Assembly: GCA_904395885.1 (NCBI GenBank)
Contig: CAJFOF010000091.1
Coordinates: 1 to 58,273, forward strand
Direction of reading: 5' to 3'
Source of the DNA: an uncultured Lachnospiraceae bacterium
Lineage (GTDB): Bacteria > Bacillota > Clostridia > Lachnospirales > Lachnospiraceae
Length of the DNA: 58,273 bases
Position 1 is the stretch's first letter. The number at the start of each line of letters is the position of its first letter. The notes under the pieces are model-generated. The model had not been told where the DNA came from and ran no database searches. It saw only the letters and a program-made list of their open reading frames with translations. Position numbers and translations under genes: made by a program. Shown here piece by piece: positions 26,093 to 34,354 of the stretch.

Positions 26093-26725
26093 ATGAACGG
26101 TTTATTTTCGATCAACAGCCCTCTCTGGAGGTTTATGGACAAGGCCCTGCGCCTGATATGGCTCAATCTGCTGTGGTTCCTGTGCTGTCTCCCCGTCGTG
26201 ACCATCGGGGCAGCCACCACGGCCCTGTATTCCGTCACATTGAAATATGCAAGGGATGAGGAGGGATATCTGACCCGCAGCTTTTTCCAGGCCTTCCGGC
26301 AGAATTTTCGCCAGTCCACCATTATCTGGCTGGTCATGGCGGCTGTCGGCATCCTGCTGGGCCTGGATCTGATCGTCTATCTCAGGGCATCCTCCGTAAG
26401 CCTTACCCAATCCGCCCTGATGCTTATCTTTTTTACTGCAGTGCTGCTGTATCTCTTTGTCAGCCTTTACGTCTACGCCATAGTCGCTCATTTTAAGAAT
26501 ACGGTAGGCCAGTACATGAAAAATGCTCTGATTCTCTCCATCTGCCACTGGCCTGCCAGCATTCTTATGATTACCGGCGGCGTTGCTTTCTTCCTGGCCG
26601 GAATGCTCATCTTTCCCCCGCTGCTGTTTGTGGGGACTGCGGGCTTTTGTTACCTGTGCTCAAAATACTTTAACCGCTTATTTGACCGCCTTGCCAGGGC
26701 CCAGGCCGCTTCCCTGCCGGCGTAA
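26093..26725 (+). CDS. DUF624 (YesL-like) membrane protein
   Basis: This 210-residue protein has about five hydrophobic segments and begins with the family's usual pattern (N-terminal WRFMDK, then LNLLWFLCCLPVVTIGAATTALY). DUF624 proteins are found beside carbohydrate ABC importers of the LplB/YtcP type; their exact job is unknown. Here it lies 12 nt after the heparinase-family gene with GGAGG before its ATG, and so belongs to the same transcript. A supporting role in the opposite-strand importer is inferred. Confidence 0.85.
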   Translation: MNGLFSINSPLWRFMDKALRLIWLNLLWFLCCLPVVTIGAATTALYSVTLKYARDEEGYLTRSFFQAFRQNFRQSTIIWLVMAAVGILLGLDLIVYLRASSVSLTQSALMLIFFTAVLLYLFVSLYVYAIVAHFKNTVGQYMKNALILSICHWPASILMITGGVAFFLAGMLIFPPLLFVGTAGFCYLCSKYFNRLFDRLARAQAASLPA

Positions 26726-26734
26726 CAGCGGGCA

Positions 26735-27502
26735 TCACAGCACGCTGACAATCTTTGACGGTTCCCGGTAGTTCCAGTTAGAGATTTTCACTCCCGTCTT
26801 TTCCGTGGAAGCGTGGACCACCTGTCCGTTTCCTATGTACAGTGCTACATGATTAATCCGGCCGCCGCTGCTGTAAAAGATCAGATCGCCCGGCCGGATT
26901 TCTGCTGCCGATACCGGTCTTCCCTGGGACGCCTGTCCCCTGGAGGACCGGTTAAGCTGTATCCCGGCTCCGTGCTTCATCACATAGCTGGTAAAGCCAG
27001 AGCAGTCCACCCCGGTACGGGGATCATTGCCTCCGTATACGTAACGGCTGCCCACAAACTGGAGGGCAAACTTCACTACCTGATTTCTTGCAGCCGCACT
27101 TTTGTCTGTTCTTTCTGTCGCTGTTTCCAGCACCGAAGCTCCCTCTGAGGTTTTTAAATATCCCCTTCCGCTGTCTGTGTCCACCAGCGCCCAGCCGCCG
27201 GCCAGGCGTCCCAAAACCTGGAATGTCTCGCCTCTTTTGGCGGTCCAGATCACGGGAACGTTCTCATTTGCACTTTTGTATATGTTCACTTCAGGCGCGT
27301 CTATCCGACATACATATCCTGCTGTCGTGTAGACGCTGGCCTCTTTCGCCGGGTCTGCCTCCAGCTTTGGAGCACCGTAGACCGTCATCAGTCCCGCCTG
27401 TCCCATATCATTTGTAAAAAGATTTGTCTCCGGAACAGCCGCCGCCAGAAAAATCCCCATGGCCGCCGCTGCGATCCGGCTTGAAAATGGAAATCGCTTC
27501 AT
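26735..27502 (-). CDS. Secreted NlpC/P60 hydrolase with SH3 domain
   Basis: This 255-residue exported wall peptidase has a signal peptide (residues 1-23), a bacterial SH3-like domain (about 58-125, with VNIYKSAN...GYLKTSEG) and an NlpC/P60 domain (about 138-255). The catalytic residues are C167 (VDCSGF), H218 (NHVALY) and H230 (VVHAS). It resembles the protein at 2754-3548 in layout and promoter type but lacks its coiled linker. It converges with the DUF624 gene, the stop codons being 10 nt apart. Confidence 0.9.
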   Translation of the reverse strand: MKRFPFSSRIAAAAMGIFLAAAVPETNLFTNDMGQAGLMTVYGAPKLEADPAKEASVYTTAGYVCRIDAPEVNIYKSANENVPVIWTAKRGETFQVLGRLAGGWALVDTDSGRGYLKTSEGASVLETATERTDKSAAARNQVVKFALQFVGSRYVYGGNDPRTGVDCSGFTSYVMKHGAGIQLNRSSRGQASQGRPVSAAEIRPGDLIFYSSGGRINHVALYIGNGQVVHASTEKTGVKISNWNYREPSKIVSVL

Positions 27503-27537
27503 AAGAAAGTTCTCCTGTTTTCTAAGTGCTCAATTTT

Positions 27538-27607
27538 GTTACAAATATTACACAAATATTACATTTGTTACGTTTCTGAGTATACTGGAAAATTGGAAAA
27601 TTGTCAA
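27538..27607 (-). promoter_or_regulatory. Promoter and CGTAAY/TGTAAY boxes of the second NlpC/P60 gene
   Basis: On the minus strand TTGACA (27607-27602), a 17-nt spacer and TATACT (27584-27579) form a near-consensus promoter. Six nt later four boxes follow: CGTAAC, TGTAAT, TGTAAT and TGTAAC (27572-27538), spaced 9, 11 and 9 bp. They cover the transcription start. Confidence 0.75.
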
Positions 27608-27613
27608 GACCGG

Positions 27614-27653
27614 AAAAAAGCGCCCCTCCTGCCTGTTCAGACAGTCGGGGCGC
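27614..27653 (-). terminator. Terminator of the repeat-protein gene
   Basis: GCGCCCC (27653-27647 on the minus strand) pairs with GGGGCGC (27626-27620), followed by TTTTTT (27619-27614). It follows the stop codon at 27689. Confidence 0.85.
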
Positions 27654-27688
27654 CAGTGACGGCAATTAGTTAAATTTTATGTGAGAGA

Positions 27689-29155
27689 TTACTCAACAAT
27701 CTCGTCAAAGGTTGCTTCGTAGCCAGTGCTCTCATTTCCGATTCTGTAGCGGATACCATCAATCTCAACTGTTCCGCTTCTTCTTACAGAACCGCTGCTG
27801 TTGACAACGATGGTGGTGCCAGCCTTGATCAGCGGCTGAATCGGGTTCTCTTCAGTACCCATGTTGCCATCCTCATAGATGTCAGCCTCGGTAGTATACA
27901 GCATGTAACGGCTTCCGTCCTCTGCCTCTACTCTCTGGCCATTCTCATCATAGATGCTGCCTCTTACGTATGCGTTGGTATAAGCCTGGCCGTTGTTTCT
28001 GAAGTAGTAGGTAACCTGCTCGCCTTCATTGTCGTAGGTTACTCTGCCGGTCTGCATAGCGCCTTCGCCAGAGCCGTCTTCCTCGCTGAAGTAGTAGATT
28101 CCGTTAGCAACCAGATCGGTTCCGCCTACGCGGTTAGCAGCGTCGGACAGTCTCACAACGCCAGTGATCATACGGCCTTCATTGTTGAACAGGAAGGTCT
28201 GGTTGCGGATAACTCTTGCAGCTACACCCTCGTAACCAGTTCCATCGAACTCATCGGTTGCAGTTGAATCCAAACCGTCAGTATCCTTGCCCTGATCGTT
28301 GAATGCCTCGCCTCTGGTGCTCAGATAGAACCAGTGCTGATCACCTTCCTCATCAACGTCTTCGGGATCATAAGTATAGATCCAGCCAGTTCTTCTGTGG
28401 CCGATATCATCGGTATAGAATGCATGGGCGTCAGAAGCTACTACAGCAGTAGAATTGGTGATGCCAGGAGTACCCTGTACCCATCTGTCATCCATTGCAC
28501 CCTCTTCATCAAAGGTATAGTACTCGCCATTGATGTAGCTGGTTTTGTTGCGATGTGCACGGCCGTTGGTGCCGAACCAGAACCATGCCTCGTCCTCATA
28601 CGGCTCATCGCCGTAGTCAGAGGTCTCCGGTTTTACTAAGTACTGCCAGCCGGTAGCTGCCCAGCCTTCGTTCTCATCATTAAAGTAGTATCTGGCAACG
28701 GTTCCGGTGCTCAGGGTAATATCCTGCCAGCCGCTCAGCATATGGCCTTCCTCGTCAAATGCGAAGGTTCCTCTGTTCTCACCGTTGGTTCCGTAAGGAA
28801 TGTTGGTGAACACCTTAGCGTCATCCTCGCCTTTTCTGGCCTTACCGTTGGAGCCGAAGAAGTACCAGATGGTGGAAACATCTTCCTGATCAGTACACTC
28901 ATTGTCTCCCTCGTTGTCTACGGAAACCCAGGTGTTTGCTACTCTTGCACCGTTAGCGTCTACATAGTACTTGTCATCGTTGGAGCCAGAGATAATGATC
29001 TGGTCTCTTGCCATGTAGCCGTCGCTGTCCAGATATACCCAGTCTTCACCTTCCTGCTCCCAGTGAGCAGTAGCTGCGAAGGAGGTCATAGACGCGCCGA
29101 TTGCAAACAGGGCTGCTGCAGATAATACTGCAACAAACTTGGTCTGCTTTCTCAT
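27689..29155 (-). CDS. Secreted acidic repeat protein, choline-binding-type modules
   Basis: This 488-residue exported protein has a signal peptide (residues 1-27, ending SFA) and then a run of degenerate aromatic/Gly modules of the cell-wall-binding type (WVYLDSDGYMARDQ, YYFNDENEGWAATGW, FAFDEEGHMLSGW and others). It is strongly acidic, with few basic residues after the signal peptide. No enzymatic domain was recognised. Codon choice is narrow and resembles that of tuf at the window end, which suggests high expression. It probably coats or binds the wall. It faces a pair of tyrosine recombinase genes across a 246-nt AT-rich region. Confidence 0.8.
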   Translation of the reverse strand: MRKQTKFVAVLSAAALFAIGASMTSFAATAHWEQEGEDWVYLDSDGYMARDQIIISGSNDDKYYVDANGARVANTWVSVDNEGDNECTDQEDVSTIWYFFGSNGKARKGEDDAKVFTNIPYGTNGENRGTFAFDEEGHMLSGWQDITLSTGTVARYYFNDENEGWAATGWQYLVKPETSDYGDEPYEDEAWFWFGTNGRAHRNKTSYINGEYYTFDEEGAMDDRWVQGTPGITNSTAVVASDAHAFYTDDIGHRRTGWIYTYDPEDVDEEGDQHWFYLSTRGEAFNDQGKDTDGLDSTATDEFDGTGYEGVAARVIRNQTFLFNNEGRMITGVVRLSDAANRVGGTDLVANGIYYFSEEDGSGEGAMQTGRVTYDNEGEQVTYYFRNNGQAYTNAYVRGSIYDENGQRVEAEDGSRYMLYTTEADIYEDGNMGTEENPIQPLIKAGTTIVVNSSGSVRRSGTVEIDGIRYRIGNESTGYEATFDEIVE

Positions 29156-29220
29156 AATAAATGCACTCTCCTTTTTCTTTTTAGAATCTCTTTTGAAATT
29201 CCTAATTGCATTATGAGGAA

Positions 29221-29226
29221 ATTATA
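29221..29226 (-). promoter_or_regulatory. -10 element of the repeat-protein gene
   Basis: TATAAT lies 66 nt before the start codon on the minus strand. No convincing -35 was found at 16-18 nt. The surrounding region (29156-29401) is very AT-rich and contains the 9-bp inverted repeat CATAAATTA (29260-29268) / TAATTTATG (29292-29300). Confidence 0.4.
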
Positions 29227-29401
29227 CTTCCAATAAAAGAAATTATCGCGAGTTGCCTGCATAAATTATTAGAATTTTCGATATATTAATTTAATTTATG
29301 TAATTTTTTAAATTTGTTATACTTTTTCTCAATTTGGGATTATACTGGTAATGTCGCTCTCTGTTTATACTAATTACCATCACCAGAAAGGAGCTTTATG
29401 C

Positions 29402-30268
29402 ATGAATATTCCCTTAAACCAATCATCTGGCCTCCTCCCGCCTGAGACCCCCGCTGAAGCCGACGACCTGTCGGAATTTCAGTTCTATCTCGTCAGGAAA
29501 AACATGGCAGACAATACAATCCGTGTCTATCTCTATGCGATCCGGCAGTTTTTCTGTCTTTTTTCTGTTCTCTCTCCCTCCAATCTTCAGTTATATAAGC
29601 TGTATCTACTGGAACATTACAGAGCCCAGACCGTCAATCTCCGGATTCGGGCTGTAAACTGCTATCTGGAATTTAAAGAGATATCCGGCTGTCGCCTTCC
29701 CATGGTAAAAAGCCAGCAGAAAAATTATCTGGAACGAATCATCAGCAAAGCAGATTATGAATATCTGAAAGCCTGCCTGATACGGGATGGAAACCTTCTA
29801 TATTATTTTGCAGTTCGCTATATGGCCGCTACCGGTGTTCGGGTAAGCGAACTGGTTCAGATCGAGACCGGTGATATCTGCCGCGGATACAAAGATCTCT
29901 TCTCCAAAGGCAACAAAAGCCGGCGAATCTACATACCCTCCTGTCTGTGCCGTGATACCCTTAGATGGATTAATCGGGAATGCCGGCCGGAAGGGCCTGT
30001 ATTTCTCAACCGATACGGCCGCCCCCTATCCCCTTCCGGCATCCGCAGACAGCTAAAGAACTTTGCCTGCCGCTATGGCATGGATCCGGAAGTTGTCTAC
30101 CCTCACTCTTTCCGCCATCGTTTTGCCAAAAGTTTTATTGAACACGGCGGGGATCTCCCATTTCTTTCCGATCTGTTGGGACATGAAAGCATTGAGACGA
30201 CTCGCATCTATCTGCGCCGGTCCAGCAGCGAGCAGGCCCGCCTGGTCAACGAGATCGTAGACTGGTAG
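29402..30268 (+). CDS. Tyrosine recombinase (XerC/D-like), first of a pair
   Basis: This 288-residue DNA strand-exchange enzyme is intact. An N-terminal SAM-like core-binding domain (about 20-105) is followed by the catalytic domain (about 108-288). Catalytic residues are R147 (TGVRVSEL), a lysine in the SKGNKSRR hairpin, H235 and R238 (HSFRHR), H261 (GHESIETT) and nucleophile Y270. The ATG at 29402 has AAAGGAG 8 nt upstream. It is followed 10 nt later by a related recombinase gene. Such small pairs in gut Firmicutes often act on invertible promoters of surface genes or on integrated elements; the target is not proven here. Confidence 0.9.
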   Translation: MNIPLNQSSGLLPPETPAEADDLSEFQFYLVRKNMADNTIRVYLYAIRQFFCLFSVLSPSNLQLYKLYLLEHYRAQTVNLRIRAVNCYLEFKEISGCRLPMVKSQQKNYLERIISKADYEYLKACLIRDGNLLYYFAVRYMAATGVRVSELVQIETGDICRGYKDLFSKGNKSRRIYIPSCLCRDTLRWINRECRPEGPVFLNRYGRPLSPSGIRRQLKNFACRYGMDPEVVYPHSFRHRFAKSFIEHGGDLPFLSDLLGHESIETTRIYLRRSSSEQARLVNEIVDW

Positions 30269-30278
30269 GAGGTGCGAG

Positions 30279-31164
30279 ATGGAATTACAGGAATGTATTC
30301 AGTTATTTCAGGAAGATTTAAAGAAGAATGGTATCTCCAGCAACACAGTTCTCTCCTATTCCTCTGCTGTCCAGCAGTTTTTTTCCTTGTATCCCTGTGT
30401 TTCTGCCGCTTCCCTGAAGGCTTACCGGGAATGGCTTCTAAAGCGTTATCGCCCCTCCTCTGTAAACGCCAAAATCAGTGCTCTCAATCGGTATATTCTC
30501 TTTTGGGGCCAGCGGGAAGAGCCGTCCTCTATTTTTCAAGGACCAGCTCCCTTCCAAGTTTCAGCCAGCCCCGCAGAAGAACCCTATCGCCTGGCGGCAG
30601 TACGCCGCCAGCAAAAATCTTATCTGGACACAATTATTTCGGAGACGGACTATGAACATTTAAAAGAATCGCTTTTGAGGGATCAGAATTTTAAATGGTA
30701 TTTTCTGGTCCATTTTCTCGGTTCCACTGGCGTCCGGGTGGGCGAACTGGTTCAGATCAAAATTGAGCACCTTCGCCTGGAATATATGGATATCTGTTCA
30801 AAAGGAGGCAAAATCAGACGGGTATATTTCCCCCGCTCTCTTTGCCTGGAAGCCCTGGACTGGTATTCAAAAGAAGGAATCAAAAGCGGCTTTATTTTCA
30901 CCAATCGAAGGGGCGCCCCTCTTTCCCCCCCGCTGGATCAATAGTCACTTAAAGTCTCTGGCTATCCGCTACCGAATTGACCCTGACACAGTATATCCTC
31001 ACGCCTTTCGCCATCGTTTTGCCAAAAATTTTCTAAAGCGCTTCAACGATATCACGCTCCTCGCGGATCTTCTGGGCCACGAGAGCATCGAGACTACACG
31101 GATTTATCTGACCAAATCCAGCCAGGAACAACGCCAGATCATTGATCAGATCGTGACCTGGTAA
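30279..31164 (+). pseudogene. Second tyrosine recombinase, frameshifted in a C7 tract
   Basis: The first frame (30279-30944) runs from MELQECIQLF through the catalytic arginine (TGVRVGEL) and the SKGGKIRR hairpin, and then stops at TAG. A +1 frame continues with RWINSHLKSLAIRYRIDP, HAFRHRFAK, GHESIETTRIYL and the terminal Tyr region to a stop at 31164. The join is in seven Cs at 30925-30931. With six Cs the reading would be LSPRWINSHLK, which aligns without a gap to the neighbour's LSPSGIRRQLK. The lost part holds three catalytic residues. It may be a true decay mutation, a phase-variable tract, or a sequencing error. GGAGG overlaps the upstream gene's stop codon, so the pair is co-transcribed. 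Confidence 0.85.
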
Positions 31165-31248
31165 CCTTAGAGCCAGTGTGGAAGAGAACAATACAGTCGA
31201 TGAAGGGCTACTGACTCCAGGTTTTCCCGGACATAAAAATACCAACAC

Positions 31249-31277
31249 TTGACAAACTCAGGTATTGGCACTATATT
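31249..31277 (+). promoter_or_regulatory. Promoter of the gene at 31327
   Basis: TTGACA (31249-31254), a 17-nt spacer and TATATT (31272-31277) form a near-consensus promoter that starts transcription about 42 nt before the ATG. Confidence 0.75.
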
Positions 31278-31326
31278 GAGCTTTAAACTTGGTGTTTTAG
31301 CACTGAAAAGGAAGGAGGAATGCTCC

Positions 31327-31878
31327 ATGTCAAAATTAAATGATTTTATGAGTCTCTTAACTGGAACATTCAATAACGCAGAACAATATGAATCTCTGAA
31401 AAAGGCCGGGACAGATTTTCCCTTTGCCAAGCATGTCAATACTGTCTGCAATAGCAAAATTCTAAATCTGCCCGCTGATTTTAAAGGAATCTTTATGGTG
31501 GAAGAAAGCTACTATACCTCCGGAGATAAGACCCACCCTACCCCTCATCTGTTTTTGTTCACAGAAGAATCAGATGGAATCAAATTGACTTCTTACGAGC
31601 TGCCCTGCGGATACACAAAGGAGTCCTTTACTTACGAGAATATAACCGCTTTAGATTACAAGGACCTGAAGCCCTCTGAAAAATTCACGCCGGCCCTGTA
31701 TACCCAGAAAGACGGCGTCTGGGAGGGCGGCAGCACCAGCATGTTTTCTCCGGTGCTAAAGTTCACCCTGTTTGAACGCTTTTCCACGGAAGCTCTGGAA
31801 GTTACTGAATCCATGGAAGTGAATGGCAAAAAGACCTTTGGCTATGACGAACCCATCATCTATAAAAGGCTGAGCTGA
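31327..31878 (+). CDS. Hypothetical cytoplasmic protein, weakly CpcT/CpeT-like
   Basis: This 183-residue protein has no signal peptide or membrane segment. The opening LTGTFNNAEQ and a following beta-rich body (IFMVEESYYTSG, HLFLFTEE) recall the chromophore-lyase-like CpcT/CpeT fold, a lipocalin-type barrel. The match is too weak for a functional call, and no phycobiliprotein is expected in such an organism. The ATG at 31327 has GGAAGGAGG 8 nt upstream and a strong promoter of its own. It is a single-gene unit between the recombinases and the CAP protein gene. Confidence 0.6.
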   Translation: MSKLNDFMSLLTGTFNNAEQYESLKKAGTDFPFAKHVNTVCNSKILNLPADFKGIFMVEESYYTSGDKTHPTPHLFLFTEESDGIKLTSYELPCGYTKESFTYENITALDYKDLKPSEKFTPALYTQKDGVWEGGSTSMFSPVLKFTLFERFSTEALEVTESMEVNGKKTFGYDEPIIYKRLS

Positions 31879-31901
31879 GATTTCGTTTTAGAAATATAAA
31901 T

Positions 31902-31946
31902 AGGCAGCAGGACATAGGATTATCCCTATCCTGCTGCCTCCTTTTT
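31902..31946. terminator. Terminator between convergent genes
   Basis: AGGCAGCAGGA on the left pairs with TCCTGCTGCCT on the right, with an inner TAGG/CCTA pairing, and CTTTTT follows on the plus strand. It clearly serves the plus-strand hypothetical gene and may also stop the CAP gene. Confidence 0.75.
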
Positions 31947-31947
31947 A

Positions 31948-32655
31948 TTATCGCATAAAAAGCTGGGTCCAGTAATTGACTCCTGATGCGCTTCTATAAT
32001 ACCCTACACCGATGGAAGTATAACTGCTGTTTAAAATATTAGCTCTGTGGCCGCTGCTGTTCATCCATCCATTCATAACCTGTTCCGGTGAACTCTGCCC
32101 GTAGGCGATGTTTTCTCCTGCCCCCATAAAGCTGGCCCCTGCCTCTGTCAAAGCTGTTGTAAAGCTTCTGCCGTCTGGCCGGGTATGGGAAAAGGATGTC
32201 TGAATCTCCATTGCTCTGGTCTGAGCCGCAGATGTAGCTGCCGCATTCACAGTCAGGGGCGCCAATCCAGCTTTCGCCCGTTCCTCATTCACTAATTTTA
32301 CGACTTCTTCTGCAAAAGCGCTCATCTCCACATCCGTTTCCGGCTGATCCGGTACAGGATTTCCATTCTCAGGGTTTCCGCTGCCAGAGTCCCCGTTGCC
32401 TGGAATTTCAATCCCTGGAATCTCTATATCCGGAAACTCGATGCCTGGAATACTTCCGCCCGGAATCGTAATCCCCGGAATCGTGATTCCCGGCAGATTC
32501 GTAACACAGTCATTGCCGTTTAAACTTCCCACTACAACCACTTTACCTCCGGGAATATTATATGTATTTACCGCGGCAAAAGCGGCTGTGGGGAAAACTC
32601 CCACGGCCATTACTGCAGTGATGGCTGTCAATGCGACACGTGATAATTTTTTCAT
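31948..32655 (-). CDS. Secreted CAP-domain (SCP/YkwD-like) protein with PGI repeats
   Basis: This 235-residue exported protein has a signal peptide (residues 1-27), then seven pentapeptide units of the form IPGIT/IPGIE (about 52-86), a Gly/Pro/Asn linker, and a C-terminal CAP domain (about 108-235). The domain shows the conserved FSHTRPDGRSF, GENIAYG and HRANIL motifs. Bacterial CAP proteins of this type are secreted and linked to spore coat or wall functions, with unclear chemistry. AGGAGG lies 7 nt before the ATG. Its promoter shares the boxes seen at the two NlpC/P60 genes. Confidence 0.88.
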   Translation of the reverse strand: MKKLSRVALTAITAVMAVGVFPTAAFAAVNTYNIPGGKVVVVGSLNGNDCVTNLPGITIPGITIPGGSIPGIEFPDIEIPGIEIPGNGDSGSGNPENGNPVPDQPETDVEMSAFAEEVVKLVNEERAKAGLAPLTVNAAATSAAQTRAMEIQTSFSHTRPDGRSFTTALTEAGASFMGAGENIAYGQSSPEQVMNGWMNSSGHRANILNSSYTSIGVGYYRSASGVNYWTQLFMR

Positions 32656-32682
32656 GGTATGCCCTCCTAATATTTCAAAATT

Positions 32683-32733
32683 GTTACATTTTTGTTACGA
32701 AAGAATCATACCACAAAAACGCTGGAATTCTAC
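32683..32733 (-). promoter_or_regulatory. Promoter and CGTAAC/TGTAAC boxes of the CAP gene
   Basis: On the minus strand the extended -10 TGGTATGAT (TATGAT at 32710-32705) has only a weak -35. Five nt later CGTAAC and TGTAAC follow with exactly five nt between them (32699-32683), matching the WalR spacing TGTWAH-N5-TGTWAH except for the first base. Confidence 0.7.
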
Positions 32734-32794
32734 AGGGAATCCCTGGAAGCTGGAAAAATGGCAGTTCTGCTATATATGGCCTGGTTCGCCGACG

Positions 32795-34354
32795 TTATTC
32801 CCGCTCCCAGATATCCACATTTTCCACCTGCCAGGCCGGTCCCTCCTGCCCCTTAACTGTAACTCGCTTTGTCACAAAATGCTTAATATTATTGGCAAAA
32901 ATCCCCATTTTAGTCACTTTATCCACACCTGCCATCATTGCCGGATATTCTGGCGTCGGATGAGCTGTGTAGTCGATAGAAATATCTTCCATGGTGATTT
33001 CCTCGATTTTGGCCTCCGGCAAACCGTAGAAAAACGCGCCGCATACATGGCAGTTGTGGGCCCTTATATTGCGGAAAGCCAGCTGGCGAATATACGGTGT
33101 TCTGTCATCTACCGGGAGCGGTTTCTTGGAAGCCACGTATTCTGTGTGACCGTCCGGATCACAGTCCCAATAATAAGAATTAATAACAAAGGGACTCAGC
33201 ACACCATCCATATCAATGTTTTCAAACACTACGTCTTCGATTACCGCATCTTTTCCCCGTCCCCTCCGGGTTTTAATTCTCAGGCCTCTGTCCGTATTAA
33301 TGAAGAGGCAGTCTTTGACTACAAGGTGGCGCACCCCTGCAGCCATCTCGCTTCCAAGGGTGACAGATCCGTGTCCGTCTTTCATGCAGCACTGGCGAAT
33401 TTCAATATCTTCGCAGGGACGTTTATATTTTTTCCCCATATAAATTTTTCCGGACTTAATTGCGATGCAGTCGTCTCCCACAGAAAAATACGTCCCTGCG
33501 ATCTCCACTCTCCTGCAGGATTCCGGATCCATTCCATCTGTATTAGGTGATATTTTGGGATTTAAAATGTTAAGCTGAATAAAACGCAGGTCTTCTGAAA
33601 AATAGGGGTGGATATTCCATGCCGGAGTATTTCTGGTAGTAATCCCGTGCACGGTAACTCTTCTGCAACGATTCAGAAAAATCATTCTGGGCCTGTAAGC
33701 CCCGATAATATTGCGAAAATCATGCCACCAGTTATCCTCACTGGCATTGCCGTCCAGCACGCCTTTTCCTGTAATCACTACATCTTCTACGTCCACGCCT
33801 GTCAAGATGGCAGAAAACATATTGAGAGGATTCCCCTCCCAGGTTCCCAGATTATACTCGCCCTTTTCATCCCAGGACTCTGTCATGCCCGGAAGAATTG
33901 CAAATTTTTCCCGCTCCGTAAAAGCCGACAGTACAGCCCCCTCCGCCAGTTCCAAAGTCAGACGGCTCTTTAAGAAAAGTGAGCTGACTTTATAGCAGCC
34001 GGCCGGAATCAGAACTCTGCTGTCTTTCGGGCAGCAAGAGATTGCCGCCTGGATTGCCACTGTATCATCGTGGATTCCGTCACCCTTTGCACCAAATTTC
34101 CTGACATTGAGGGTAACATATTCATAGGCCGTGCGGGCTGATGCCTCAACTTCCAGACCGCTCGGTGTCCTGACGGAAATCCGGTATTCTCTATCCGGCA
34201 TCAGTCCGTCTATCGTCTCTATCACCCTGCGGCTTTCCATATATTTTTTTCCGTCAATCCAGATCTCATAAGGCTCATCCGCATAAAAGCGGCCAAAGCC
34301 CTCCAGCTCTGTTACAATTTTTCTTGACGTGCGGAACAATACTTTCAGCTTCAT
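32795..34354 (-). CDS. GH28 polygalacturonase-type glycosidase
   Basis: This 519-residue enzyme has a short N-terminal beta domain (1-85) and a right-handed beta-helix of the GH28 type beginning VRKFGAKGDGIHDDTVAIQAA. Family motifs are present in order: SPNTDGMD, GDDCIAIKSG, DGHGSVTLGSE and RIKTRRG. These hold the catalytic aspartates and the substrate-binding Arg/Lys. There is no signal peptide, so it likely trims imported galacturonan or rhamnogalacturonan oligosaccharides, possibly as an exo-enzyme. It is the last gene of the pectin/rhamnose operon. Confidence 0.9.
   Translation of the reverse strand: MKLKVLFRTSRKIVTELEGFGRFYADEPYEIWIDGKKYMESRRVIETIDGLMPDREYRISVRTPSGLEVEASARTAYEYVTLNVRKFGAKGDGIHDDTVAIQAAISCCPKDSRVLIPAGCYKVSSLFLKSRLTLELAEGAVLSAFTEREKFAILPGMTESWDEKGEYNLGTWEGNPLNMFSAILTGVDVEDVVITGKGVLDGNASEDNWWHDFRNIIGAYRPRMIFLNRCRRVTVHGITTRNTPAWNIHPYFSEDLRFIQLNILNPKISPNTDGMDPESCRRVEIAGTYFSVGDDCIAIKSGKIYMGKKYKRPCEDIEIRQCCMKDGHGSVTLGSEMAAGVRHLVVKDCLFINTDRGLRIKTRRGRGKDAVIEDVVFENIDMDGVLSPFVINSYYWDCDPDGHTEYVASKKPLPVDDRTPYIRQLAFRNIRAHNCHVCGAFFYGLPEAKIEEITMEDISIDYTAHPTPEYPAMMAGVDKVTKMGIFANNIKHFVTKRVTVKGQEGPAWQVENVDIWERE

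Noticed and set aside
29402..31164. Integrase of an integrated phage or transposon
   Set aside because: No other mobile genes, attachment repeats or tRNA gene flank the recombinase pair, so a local recombination role fits better, though it is not proven.
31327..31878. Phycobiliprotein lyase
   Set aside because: The resemblance to CpcT/CpeT is limited to the opening motif and fold impression, and the organism is not expected to make phycobiliproteins.
32396..33550. 384-codon open frame on the plus strand
   Set aside because: It is antisense to the CAP and GH28 genes, crosses their intergenic promoter, and has a low-complexity start that mirrors the PGI repeats.
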